NCBI RefSeq assembly: GCF_004005565.1
Contig: NZ_SADD01000012.1
Span: forward strand, 62,001 to 126,000
From: Lujinxingia sediminis
GTDB lineage: Bacteria > Myxococcota_A > Bradymonadia > Bradymonadales > Bradymonadaceae
Direction: 5' to 3'
Length of the DNA stretch: 64,000 nt
The notes under the pieces are model-generated. The model had not been told where the DNA came from. It was given only the letters and a program-made list of their open reading frames with translations, and did no database searches. The number at the start of each line of letters is the position of its first letter. Position 1 is the stretch's first letter. Both the position numbers and the translations under genes were made by a program. Shown in pieces: positions 44,952 to 52,790 of the stretch.

Positions 44952-47315
44952 ATGACAAACCCCTCCGACACCCCGACGCCTTCGAACTTCATCCACGACA
45001 TCATCGACGCTGACCTGGAGGCCGGGCGCGTCGTCAACGTGGTGACGCGTTTTCCGCCCGAGCCCAACGGCTACCTGCATATCGGCCACGCCAAGTCGAT
45101 CGTGCTCAACTTCGGCATCGCGCAGAAGTACGGCGGCCAGTGTCATCTTCGCTTCGATGATACCAACCCGCTCACCGAGGATGAGGAGTACGTCGCCTCG
45201 ATTCAGAACGACGTGCGTTGGCTGGGCTATGACTGGGGCGAGCATCTTTATTTTGCGTCGAATTACTTTGAGAAGATGTACGCCTGTGCTGTGCACCTGG
45301 TGAAAGAGGGTAAGGCCTACGTCGACAGCCAGAGTCAGGAGGAGATCCGCCAGATGCGCGGCACGCTCACCGAGGCCGGCCGTCCCAGCCCTCACCGCGA
45401 TCGCAGCGTGGAGGAGAACCTCGAGCTGCTCGAGAAGATGCGCGCCGGGGCGTTTGGCGATGGCGAGCATGTGCTGCGCGCGAAGATCGACATGAGCAAC
45501 CCCAACATGCTCATGCGTGATCCGCTGATCTACCGGATCCGCCACGCCACCCACCACAACACCGGCGACGACTGGTGCATCTACCCGATGTACGACTTCG
45601 CCCACGCGCTCGAAGACGCGGTTGAGGGGATCACCCACTCGATCTGCACCCTGGAGTTTGAGAACAACCGCGAGCTCTATGACTGGGTGATCGCCAACTG
45701 CCCGGTGGAGAGCGAGCCGCATCAGTATGAGTTTGCGCGGCTCAACCTGGGCTACACGGTGATGAGCAAGCGCAAACTTCTGCAGCTCGTGCGCGATGAG
45801 GTTGTGGAAGGCTGGGATGATCCGCGTATGCCCACCATCGCCGGGATGCGACGTCGCGGGGTGCCACCGGAGGCGCTGCGCAACTTCTGCCAGCTCATCG
45901 GCGTGGCCAAGGCCAACAGCACCGTCGACATTCAGCTGCTGGAATACGCGATCCGCGATGTGCTCAATATGAAGGCGCCGCGGGTCATGGCGGTCATCGA
46001 TCCGGTTAAGGTCGTGATCACCAACTATCCCGAAGGTCAGGTGGAGTGGCTCGATGCCGACTACTTCCCCCACGATGTGCCGCTGGAAGGCACGCGCAAG
46101 GTGCCCTTTAGCCGCGAGCTCTACATTGAGCGCGACGACTACCTGGAGGACGCTCCGAAGAAGTGGTACCGGCTCAAGCCCGGGGCGGAGGTGCGCCTGC
46201 GCTACGGCTACTACATCACCTGCGAGGAGGCGATTTACGGGGAGGACGGCGAGCTCAAAGAGCTGCGCTGCACCTACGACCCGGAGTCGAGCGGGGGGTC
46301 GACGCCGGACGGGCGTAAGGTCCGCGGAACGATCCACTGGGTGAGTGCGGCTGAGGCGAAGCCGGCTACCTTCAACCTTTACGATCGCCTCTTCACGGTG
46401 GAGCGTCCCGACGGCGACGCGGACGTCGATTTTCAAGACTACCTCAACCCGGAGTCGCTGGTCGTGGCCCGGGGCTATATTGAGCCCAGCGTGGTCGATG
46501 ACGCCGATGACGTGCGCTACCAGTTTGAGCGTCAGGGGTACTTCTGGCGCGACGCGAGCACGGACGAGGATGTGCTGGTCTTTAACCGCATCGTGGGGCT
46601 TCGGGACTCCTGGTCGAAGCAGCAGAAAAAGGACGAGCCGAAGCAGGCAACGCCAAAGCCGAAGGCCGAGAAGTCCGCAAAGGACGCGGGTGCGAAGGCC
46701 TCGTCGAGCGATGATCGTCCGAATAAGCGCCCGGCTTCCTATGAGCGCGACCAGGCTCGCGCGGCCAACCCGGAGTTGGCTGAGCGTCAGGTGCGCTACG
46801 GTCAGGAGCTGGGGTTGAGTGAGGACGACGCAGATCTTCTCAGCGGCGATATGGACCTGGCCGTCTTCTTTGAGGCGGCGCTTGTTGCCTACGAGCACCC
46901 GGCGTCTGTGGCACCCTGGATCGTCAACGAGGTGCTGCCGCTGGTGCCCGAGGAGCAGACTGTCGCCACGCTCGCGCTCTCGGCGGAGGATGTGGCGGCG
47001 CTGGTGAAGATGGTTGACGCCGACCGCATCACCACCGCGGTCAGTCGCGAGGTACTTGCCGCGGTGCTGGAGGGGGCCGGCGATCCGGAGACGATTGTGG
47101 CCGAGCGGGGCCTGGAGAAGGTCAGCGACGCGGCCTCTCTGGAGCCTGTGATCGACGAGGTGATGGCCAGCAACCCCGATAACGTGGCGCGTTACCGCGA
47201 GGGCAAGACCACGTTGCTGGGCTTTTTCATCGGGCAGGTGATGCGCGCCACCGGCGGCGCGGCCGACGCGGTGAAGGTGCGCGAGATGCTCGAGCGCAAG
47301 CTGGGCGAAGGCTGA
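44952..47315 (+). CDS. glnS: Glutaminyl-tRNA synthetase with C-terminal GatB/YqeY-like extension
   Basis: The 787-residue product contains class I motifs: HIGH in YLHIGHAKS near residue 39 and the KMSKS equivalent VMSKRK near 272. It also has RFDDTNP and the GlnRS-type anticodon-binding beta-barrels to about residue 555. A Lys/Ala-rich linker of ~50 residues follows. The last ~165 residues (NPELAERQVRYGQELGLSEDDADLLSGD... EGKTTLLGFFIGQVMRATGGAAD) resemble the GatB/YqeY tail domain, known on Deinococcus GlnRS, where it improves tRNA binding. Standard GlnRS is about 550 residues, so the tail is an addition. The ribosome-binding site is weak. Confidence 0.94.
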   Translation: MTNPSDTPTPSNFIHDIIDADLEAGRVVNVVTRFPPEPNGYLHIGHAKSIVLNFGIAQKYGGQCHLRFDDTNPLTEDEEYVASIQNDVRWLGYDWGEHLYFASNYFEKMYACAVHLVKEGKAYVDSQSQEEIRQMRGTLTEAGRPSPHRDRSVEENLELLEKMRAGAFGDGEHVLRAKIDMSNPNMLMRDPLIYRIRHATHHNTGDDWCIYPMYDFAHALEDAVEGITHSICTLEFENNRELYDWVIANCPVESEPHQYEFARLNLGYTVMSKRKLLQLVRDEVVEGWDDPRMPTIAGMRRRGVPPEALRNFCQLIGVAKANSTVDIQLLEYAIRDVLNMKAPRVMAVIDPVKVVITNYPEGQVEWLDADYFPHDVPLEGTRKVPFSRELYIERDDYLEDAPKKWYRLKPGAEVRLRYGYYITCEEAIYGEDGELKELRCTYDPESSGGSTPDGRKVRGTIHWVSAAEAKPATFNLYDRLFTVERPDGDADVDFQDYLNPESLVVARGYIEPSVVDDADDVRYQFERQGYFWRDASTDEDVLVFNRIVGLRDSWSKQQKKDEPKQATPKPKAEKSAKDAGAKASSSDDRPNKRPASYERDQARAANPELAERQVRYGQELGLSEDDADLLSGDMDLAVFFEAALVAYEHPASVAPWIVNEVLPLVPEEQTVATLALSAEDVAALVKMVDADRITTAVSREVLAAVLEGAGDPETIVAERGLEKVSDAASLEPVIDEVMASNPDNVARYREGKTTLLGFFIGQVMRATGGAADAVKVREMLERKLGEG

Positions 47316-47348
47316 TTTATCGCGTTGTGGTTTGGGGCTGCGCGGCGT

Positions 47349-47711
47349 TCAGGCCGCGCGACGCTCAGATGAAGCGGCGTCGGAGTTTGATTCGGAGAGG
47401 CTCCGGCGCCGCGCGCGCAGCCTGCGGGCGATGGTCAGCGCGAAGGCGCGGCGCGGGCAGTCAAAACAAAGGGCGGGGTGATGAAGCAGCGCGTCGGCGC
47501 CCGCGTCGGGGTGGGTGGCCAGGGCGATGACTGTGCGCTCGAGAGATGAGGCGGTGGAGCTGGCCTCGAACAACGCGGCGCGAAGCTCGCTTAAGGGCTG
47601 GCGAGGCTGCTCGCTGCGGGCGTTGAAGAGGGTTTCAAGCCGGCTCAGCGCGCGGGCGTGATCGAAGGGTTTGAGCGAAGCACGGCAGTGGTAAGAGCGG
47701 GCCATATTCAT
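47349..47711 (-). CDS. Small hypothetical protein
   Basis: The 120-residue product starts MNMARSYHC, with AAGGGGG just before the first ATG. It is Ala/Arg/Leu-rich and helical. A C-x-x-C (CFDCPRR) near residue 82 is the only notable motif. The family is unknown. It lies antisense-facing just after glnS. A plausible ribosome-binding site and low stop-codon tension in GC-rich DNA give only moderate support. Confidence 0.45.
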   Translation of the reverse strand: MNMARSYHCRASLKPFDHARALSRLETLFNARSEQPRQPLSELRAALFEASSTASSLERTVIALATHPDAGADALLHHPALCFDCPRRAFALTIARRLRARRRSLSESNSDAASSERRAA

Positions 47712-47775
47712 CCCCCTTAAAAGGTCGAAGTCCAGGGCAGCGCACCCGGTGAGGGGCGCGCCTCTCCCTTTTGTT

Positions 47776-47818
47776 ATCGCGTCGGATCTTCAGATGTTGC
47801 CGACCGACGCGATCTTTT
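47776..47818 (+). terminator. Hairpin, possible terminator
   Basis: ATCGCGTCGG (47776-47785) pairs perfectly with CCGACGCGAT (47804-47813), followed by CTTTT on the plus strand. No plus-strand gene immediately precedes it, so its role is unclear. Confidence 0.4.
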
Positions 47819-47832
47819 CGGCGTTTCGGGGA

Positions 47833-48228
47833 TCAGTCCTCGGGCTCCAGGTACACGCCCATGAGCAGGTGGGAGGGCCTCGGGGCGTGGATCGAGAGGG
47901 CGACGCGGGGTTGAATGACGCTTAAGCCCCGGTCGAGCAGGGTGTGGCGGCCCTCCGAGGTGAAGATGTCGAGGTGGCCGCGGATCAACTCCAGGGTGAC
48001 CACCCCGTCGGTGAGGTGGCGCGGCCAGGAGGCGTCGGCTTCAAAGCTGAGCGCCATCAGCGTGAAGGGGCCTCGCTTAAAGAGGGTGATCTGGCGGTGG
48101 CCGTCGGTTGAGACGCTCTCCTCGCGATCGAGGGCTTCGAAGGTGCGCACCAGATCGAAGGTGGTGAAATCGTCGGCGAAACGCTCGCGGGGAGGAGGGC
48201 GAAGGCGTTGCGGGTGAGGATGTTCCAT
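47833..48228 (-). CDS. Cupin-like small protein
   Basis: The 131-residue product starts at ATG (complement of 48226-48228) with AAGGAG 7 nt upstream. The sequence TLMALSFEADASWPRHLTDGVVTLELIRGHLDIFTSEGRHTLLDRGLSVIQP follows the beta-barrel pattern of a cupin: a G-x-L-x-I strand and a later 'xGxxxxxxP' loop. Conserved metal His residues are not evident, so it may be a non-catalytic cupin. The function is unknown. Confidence 0.65.
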   Translation of the reverse strand: MEHPHPQRLRPPPRERFADDFTTFDLVRTFEALDREESVSTDGHRQITLFKRGPFTLMALSFEADASWPRHLTDGVVTLELIRGHLDIFTSEGRHTLLDRGLSVIQPRVALSIHAPRPSHLLMGVYLEPED

Positions 48229-48526
48229 CGTTGGGCTCCTTAAGCACGACAGGGCGATGCCCCGGGCTGACGGGGCTCCTGGATCAAGGCTCCTGATCAA
48301 AGGTAGGGGCGGCGGCCGCGGCACAAAACAGGGTGATGCGGCGTTGCCCGGTGATGCGTTGCGGGTTGACAGTCGGGCGCAGGCGACGACACTGCGCGGG
48401 TCTGAGCGGCCCGCTGCCGGAGGTGGCGAGGCCAAGAAATCGTTTTGAGTTTTTTTGCGTGACTGTGACATAAGGGGGCAGGCCCGCATGCTGCGGGGTT
48501 TGCTACTTTTTCTTCAGGGATCGTCC

Positions 48527-49291
48527 ATGGCCATTTCGGAAGCTGATCTGACGAAGTTGCGACGTATCGGAAGCATCGTCGCCGAGACCATCCAGGAGAT
48601 GGCCGACCACCTTAAGGCGGGTATGACCACCGGGGAGCTCGACGCGATCGGGCGCGCCTACCTCGATAAGCACGGGGCGCGTTCAGCTCCGGAGCTCGTC
48701 TACAACTTCCCGGGAGCGACCTGCATCAGCGTCAACCACCGCGCGGCACACGGCATCCCCGGCGATCTGGAGATCGCCGATGGGGATCTTGTGAACATCG
48801 ATGTGTCGGCCGAGCTTGATGGATTCTTCGGGGATTCGGGAGCCTCCTTCGGGGTGGGCACGATCACCGAGGAGCAGCAGGCCCTGCTCAGCGCGACCGA
48901 GGAAGCGTTGGAGAAGGCGATGAGCATGGCGCGCCACGGTCGCCCCATTCAGATGGTGGGGCGCGTGGTGGAGACGATGGCCCGAAAGCGCGGGTTTACC
49001 GTGATTCGCAACCTGGGCGGCCATGGCATCGGGCGTAGCCTGCATGAGAAGCCCAGCTTCATTCCGCATTTCTACGACCGCACCGAGAAGCGCCGCTTTA
49101 AAGAGGGGACGGTGCTTACGCTTGAGCCTTTTCTGGCGATGGGGGCCAAAGAGGTCGAAGACAGCGACGACGGCTGGACGCTGCTCACCGAGAACCGGGG
49201 GCTTGTGGCGCAGTTCGAGCATACGATGATCATTACCCGTGATGAGCCGATCGTGTTGACGCGTCGCCCGGGGGCGACGCCGGTGGGGTGA
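48527..49291 (+). CDS. map: Type I methionine aminopeptidase
   Basis: The 254-residue product starts at ATG 48527, with an AGGGA-type site just upstream. An earlier in-frame start at 48455 would add a tail unlike the family. It opens LTKLRRIGSIVAETIQEM. The metal ligands are visible: Asp in NIDVSAELDGFFGDS (two Asp), His in GGHGIGRSLHE, Glu in LTLEPF and Glu in QFEHT. It removes the initiator Met from nascent proteins. It stands alone, with ~300 bp of non-coding DNA upstream (48229-48526) in which no clear promoter was seen. Confidence 0.93.
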   Translation: MAISEADLTKLRRIGSIVAETIQEMADHLKAGMTTGELDAIGRAYLDKHGARSAPELVYNFPGATCISVNHRAAHGIPGDLEIADGDLVNIDVSAELDGFFGDSGASFGVGTITEEQQALLSATEEALEKAMSMARHGRPIQMVGRVVETMARKRGFTVIRNLGGHGIGRSLHEKPSFIPHFYDRTEKRRFKEGTVLTLEPFLAMGAKEVEDSDDGWTLLTENRGLVAQFEHTMIITRDEPIVLTRRPGATPVG

Positions 49292-49421
49292 GGGGCACCT
49301 CAAAGCAGGCATGACGCCCGGGGGGGACGCGCTGTCGCAGGACGCCCGGCCTGTGGCGGTCTGGTCGGGCATCCCCGATGAGGTCCGGGTGGCAGTGCTC
49401 TAAGTGTCCGATATGTCTGGG

Positions 49422-49787
49422 TTATGTGGCGCGAAGGGGGCGAGTTGCCGCCTCACTGCTGGCCACGATCAGGGTGAGGGCACCGACGATAAAGGCGCTC
49501 CAGAACGCGGCGCGGATGTCGTAATAGTCTGCAACAAAGGGGCTGAGCATAAGCCAGAGGGCGACGATGAGCGTGGTCCAGCGCAGGCCGGTGAGACCTG
49601 TGGGATTGGCAAAGCGCAGGAGCGCGATGAGCGTGAGGCTTGCGCCGATCAGCGTTGCGTTCCACCAGGCGTTCTGCTCCCAGGCAAACCCCAGCAGGTA
49701 GGGGGAGAGTAACAGCCAGATGCCGGCCATGAGGATGAAGGCGTAGACCAGCGCGGCGCGGCGAGGGGACTTGGTGAGGGTGGCCAT
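49422..49787 (-). CDS. SPW-repeat membrane protein
   Basis: The 121-residue product starts at ATG (complement of 49785-49787) with AGGAG 5 nt upstream. Four hydrophobic helices are arranged as two repeats, each with W-L-x-L-S-P-(Y/F) and then a (W/F)-(W/S)-(N/A)... segment before LTLI. This is the SPW repeat family of small membrane proteins of unknown function. Confidence 0.85.
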   Translation of the reverse strand: MATLTKSPRRAALVYAFILMAGIWLLLSPYLLGFAWEQNAWWNATLIGASLTLIALLRFANPTGLTGLRWTTLIVALWLMLSPFVADYYDIRAAFWSAFIVGALTLIVASSEAATRPLRAT

Positions 49788-49925
49788 AATCACTCCTGGC
49801 GTGGTGGCGAGGGGCTCTCAGGCAAGAAGGTAGACACATTGTGGGGAGCGTTGTGCCCGGCAGGGGGCGACTTGAGATTTCACGGGTTGTGAGCAGGTTT
49901 GGGCTCGTCACTTCGGTGGTGAGAC

Positions 49926-50092
49926 GTTACTACGCCGTGAGGCAACGTTGATGCCCTGTCTGCTGCATTGAGAGCACTCTGAGCAGCGTTGCAAATTCTC
50001 GACGATGCTGAAGCATCGCCTGCGCTTTGCGCCTTGCTCAGGTCGCTCTCAATCTCGCATCCAAAGGCGTCACCATGGACTCACGGCGTTAC
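49926..50092. repeat. MITE-like dispersed repeat, copy B
   Basis: This 167-bp element matches 40611-40778. The left end is TACGCCGTGAG and the right end CTCACGGCGTTA, an inverted pair. The interior palindrome CGATGC-TGAA-GCATCG is intact here but imperfect in copy A. It occupies most of the 319-bp gap 49788-50106. No transposase is present, so any mobility would be in trans. Confidence 0.75.
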
Positions 50093-50106
50093 AACCCGGG
50101 AGAGCT

Positions 50107-50514
50107 ATGAGTACGAAGACGCAGGACGTATCGGATGTGGCGCGCTGGGTTCGAGAGGTGGGGGCTTGGAAGAGCGAGCATCGTCGCTTGCGCGCGCTGC
50201 TGGCCCGGATTGACGCCACGCTGAGCCGGCGAGAGAAGGCGGTGGAAGACGCTCTGTGGCTGCGGGCGCACGCCGCCGACCAGCATGAGGCCCAAAACGC
50301 CGAAGAGGTGCTCCGGCGCGCGCTCAAGGCCGTGGAGCGTGAGCAGGCGCAGACCCATGATCGTCTCGAGGCGATCTGCGAGTCGCTTGAGGAGGTGCAC
50401 CTTGAGAGAGCGGCGGTGTTAACCGCTCCGGCCGATGAGGATCGGGTGGAGGAGGCGGTCCGGGAGTCCTTTCCAGCCAGCGACCCGCCCTCCTTCAACC
50501 CGGGGCGCGCCTGA
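50107..50514 (+). CDS. Small coiled-coil protein with ESFPASDPPS tail
   Basis: The 135-residue product starts at ATG 50107, 14 bases after repeat B, with GGGAG at 50098-50102. An alternative longer frame runs back through the repeat and is rejected. Residues ~20-105 are a long charged helix (heptad-like Leu/Ala spacing, probable coiled coil). The C-terminus AVRESFPASDPPSFNPG matches a short tail seen in many small proteobacterial proteins of unknown function. Confidence 0.65.
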   Translation: MSTKTQDVSDVARWVREVGAWKSEHRRLRALLARIDATLSRREKAVEDALWLRAHAADQHEAQNAEEVLRRALKAVEREQAQTHDRLEAICESLEEVHLERAAVLTAPADEDRVEEAVRESFPASDPPSFNPGRA

Positions 50515-50535
50515 GAAGCGGCGCGCGCGGCGTGT

Positions 50536-51165
50536 TCAGCCGAAGGTGATGTCGGCTCCGCGCGCGACCACCTTGCCGTTGTAGAGGGAGGTGATCTGGC
50601 GCAGGGTCGAGGCCTGATCGAAGTCGGTCAGGGCGCTGATGCCGTCGGCCGGAACGACCACATCGAACCAGCGAAGCCCGGCGGAGGCTGCGGTCTGGGC
50701 GACGCAGATGTTGGCGACGGTGCCGACGATGATCACCGTCTCGATCTTCCAGACGCGTGAGAGAAGATGCTCAAGCTCGGTGCCGTAGAAGGCGTCGTAG
50801 CGTGCTTTGTGCAGGATATGGTCGCCGGGCTCAGGTTGAAGTCGATCGACGAGCTGCCAGCCCCAGGAGCCCTCCACGCAGTGAACCGGCCAGATCTCAA
50901 ACTCACGATCGTCGTCGGGGTGGGTATCCCGGGTAAAGACGATGCGCGCGCCGCTTTTGCGCGCGCTCGCCACCAGGGCATCGATGGCCGGCAGGGTGGA
51001 GGGGGCGGCCTCGACAAAGAGCGAGCCGTCGGGATCGACAAAATCATTTTGCATATCGACGACGATCAGCGCGGTGCGCGATGGGTCGAAGGTGAGGCTC
51101 TGGGTGATGGGGAGCTCGGGCAGCTCCAGCGAAGATTTGTCAGGCAGGCCGGTGAGCGGCATCAT
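50536..51165 (-). CDS. Isochorismatase-like cysteine hydrolase (nicotinamidase type)
   Basis: The 209-residue product starts at an ATG pair (51165/51162) behind GGAG; the second has better spacing. The catalytic triad is visible: Asp in VVDMQNDFVDPDG, Lys in LHKARYDAFYGT, and Cys in GTVANICVAQT with the usual cis-peptide before it. HPDDDREFEIWPVHCVEGSWG matches nicotinamidase/pyrazinamidase relatives, where metal ligands D-x-H occur. The likely substrate is nicotinamide or a related amide; isochorismatase activity is less likely. It is divergent from the peroxiredoxin gene. Confidence 0.88.
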   Translation of the reverse strand: MMPLTGLPDKSSLELPELPITQSLTFDPSRTALIVVDMQNDFVDPDGSLFVEAAPSTLPAIDALVASARKSGARIVFTRDTHPDDDREFEIWPVHCVEGSWGWQLVDRLQPEPGDHILHKARYDAFYGTELEHLLSRVWKIETVIIVGTVANICVAQTAASAGLRWFDVVVPADGISALTDFDQASTLRQITSLYNGKVVARGADITFG

Positions 51166-51221
51166 AACTCCATGGCAACATCGTGAGCGTCGGCAGGTGG
51201 AGATCGCATCCGGGGTCAAAG

Positions 51222-51710
51222 ATGGCGAAGTTAGAGGTCGGAGATCGCGCGCCGGAGTTTGAGCTGCCCGACGCATCGGGGCGTCCGGTGCGATTGAGTC
51301 AAACGCTTGAGCGGGGGCCGGTGCTGCTTGTGTTCTACCCCGGGGATTTTTCGCCGGTATGCACCCGGCAGTTGTGCAGCTACCGCGACAGCTACGAGCG
51401 TTTCGTGTCGCTGGGTGTGCAGATGCTGGGGATCAGCGACGACACCATCGATAAGCACCGTCGCTTCACAGAGGAGCATCACTTTCCCTTTTCTCTGCTG
51501 GCCGATCCGCAACGCGAGGTGATCGACGCCTACGCCGGCACCGGGATGATGTCGGGGGGGAGGGCGCATCGGGCCTACTTTCTGGTGGGGCAGGATGGGC
51601 GGCTGGCCTACATCTTTGTCGAAAAGGTCAGCGTGTTTTATCGCGGTGCCGATGAACTCTTCGATGCGCTGCGTGCGGCGTTGCAGGTCCGCGCTCAGGC
51701 ACCGAAGTAG
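51222..51710 (+). CDS. Peroxiredoxin (AhpC/TSA, BCP-like)
   Basis: The 162-residue product starts at ATG 51222. GTG 51183 is an in-frame alternative outside the conserved domain. It opens LEVGDRAPEFELPDASG, then LVFYPGDFSPVCTRQLC. Peroxidatic Cys is in PVCT, with a second Cys five residues later as in BCP-type 1-/2-Cys enzymes. LLADPQREV and GRAHRAYFLVGQDGRL complete the thioredoxin-like fold. It reduces peroxides in the cytoplasm. Confidence 0.9.
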   Translation: MAKLEVGDRAPEFELPDASGRPVRLSQTLERGPVLLVFYPGDFSPVCTRQLCSYRDSYERFVSLGVQMLGISDDTIDKHRRFTEEHHFPFSLLADPQREVIDAYAGTGMMSGGRAHRAYFLVGQDGRLAYIFVEKVSVFYRGADELFDALRAALQVRAQAPK

Positions 51711-51811
51711 GCCCAGGCTCCAAGTCCGAGAAGGGTGATAAGTGCGCTGCAGATCATCAGTGTGGCCTGCAGATGGGGGCTTTTTCGAAAGGATTCGGGG
51801 GTCAAAGCCAT
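51695..51811 (-). CDS. Predicted 38-residue single-helix membrane protein
   Basis: MALTPESFRKSPHLQ is followed by ATLMICSALITLLGLGAWAYF, one transmembrane helix. The ATG is at the complement of 51809-51811. A GGAGG lies about 10 nt upstream, a little too far. The stop overlaps the 3' end of the peroxiredoxin gene on the other strand by 16 bases. This is a candidate small protein only. Confidence 0.4.
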   Translation of the reverse strand: MALTPESFRKSPHLQATLMICSALITLLGLGAWAYFGA

Positions 51812-52102
51812 AAGAGTGCTTCCTCCGTGAAGCGGCGCGACGAGACGGCGTGGAGGCGGGCGCGCGTGGGGTTGTAGCGAAAAATCGGCACAATGAATGA
51901 GCATAAGCACCGCCCGAGGCGCTCCAAGGCGCAGCGGTGATGACGCAGCGAGCCCGGGGCGGGGCGATTGTGACGCTCTCCCCGGGGAGATGAATGACGA
52001 TGGCATTGATGCTATCACTGCTGATCGCAGGTGGCGAGCCGTATGGCGGTGCGCTCGAACGAGACGTGGATGAAGGGCAACAGGATGATGTCGGGAGATG
52101 CG

Positions 52103-52768
52103 ATGAAAGGTGTGATGTGGAAGATGGTGTGTCTGGCGCTGGTGTGTGGCGCGGGGATGGTCGGTTGTGCTGGCGACGTTGACGATCCCTCCGATGTTGG
52201 CGCGATTGAGGATAGCGGCGGTGACGCCGGCGGCGATGTGGCACCGGACGCCGATGGGGCTGATGCCGACGATGCCGATATCTCTGATGCCGGCGATACC
52301 GACGATGCCGATGTGTCGGATGCGGACGAGTCCGACGCCGAGGAGCCTGACGCCGATGAGACGCCCTCGGGCGATGGCACGAGCTGTGAGCAGGCCATCG
52401 ATATGACCGGTGGCGGCGTGCTGGAAGCGCAGAGCACGGCGGGCGCGCCGGAGAATCAGGATGCCGATGGCGAGGGTTGCCCCAGCGGTCGCATCAGTGG
52501 GCCGGAGCTCATCTACGTGGTGAATCCGACCGAGACGACCGCCTACCGGGTTCGCGTCGAGCCGAATGAGGTGAGCTTTGATCCGATGATCTACGTGCGC
52601 AGCGGGTGTGAGACCTCGGTGTGTCTGGATGGGACGGTGTTCAATGGGCCGGGCAGCGTGGAGACGCTCGACTTTGAAGCGCCGGGCGGCGTGCCCAGCT
52701 ACATCATCGTCGATGGGGAGTTGCTCTCGGAGGGGAGCTTCCGCCTGGAGGTGACGATCGAGGAGTGA
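52103..52768 (+). CDS. Lipoprotein with Asp/Ala-rich spacer
   Basis: The 221-residue product starts at ATG 52103, with GGGAG five bases upstream. The signal peptide ends GMVGC (lipobox). Residues ~25-90 are a run of D-A-D, D-D-A-D and S-D-A repeats, probably disordered and perhaps Ca2+-binding. The globular C-terminal ~120 residues (CEQAIDM... DPMIYVRSGCETSVCLDG... IIVDGELLSEGSFRLEV) resemble the beta-sandwich PPC-like domain found in myxobacterial secreted proteins. The ~290 bp before it (51812-52102) hold no other gene that I can support. Confidence 0.75.
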   Translation: MKGVMWKMVCLALVCGAGMVGCAGDVDDPSDVGAIEDSGGDAGGDVAPDADGADADDADISDAGDTDDADVSDADESDAEEPDADETPSGDGTSCEQAIDMTGGGVLEAQSTAGAPENQDADGEGCPSGRISGPELIYVVNPTETTAYRVRVEPNEVSFDPMIYVRSGCETSVCLDGTVFNGPGSVETLDFEAPGGVPSYIIVDGELLSEGSFRLEVTIEE

Positions 52769-52790
52769 GTGGTGTGAAGGGGGGCGTGGT

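Noticed and set aside
49926-50106. Longer start for the small coiled-coil protein
   Set aside because: The added residues come from the dispersed repeat. The same reading appears beside copy A, so it reflects the repeat and not coding.
52170-52370. Repeated GAC/GCC blocks taken for a CRISPR or satellite
   Set aside because: They are codons of an Asp/Ala-rich segment in a lipoprotein. The units are uneven and have no spacer-repeat pattern.
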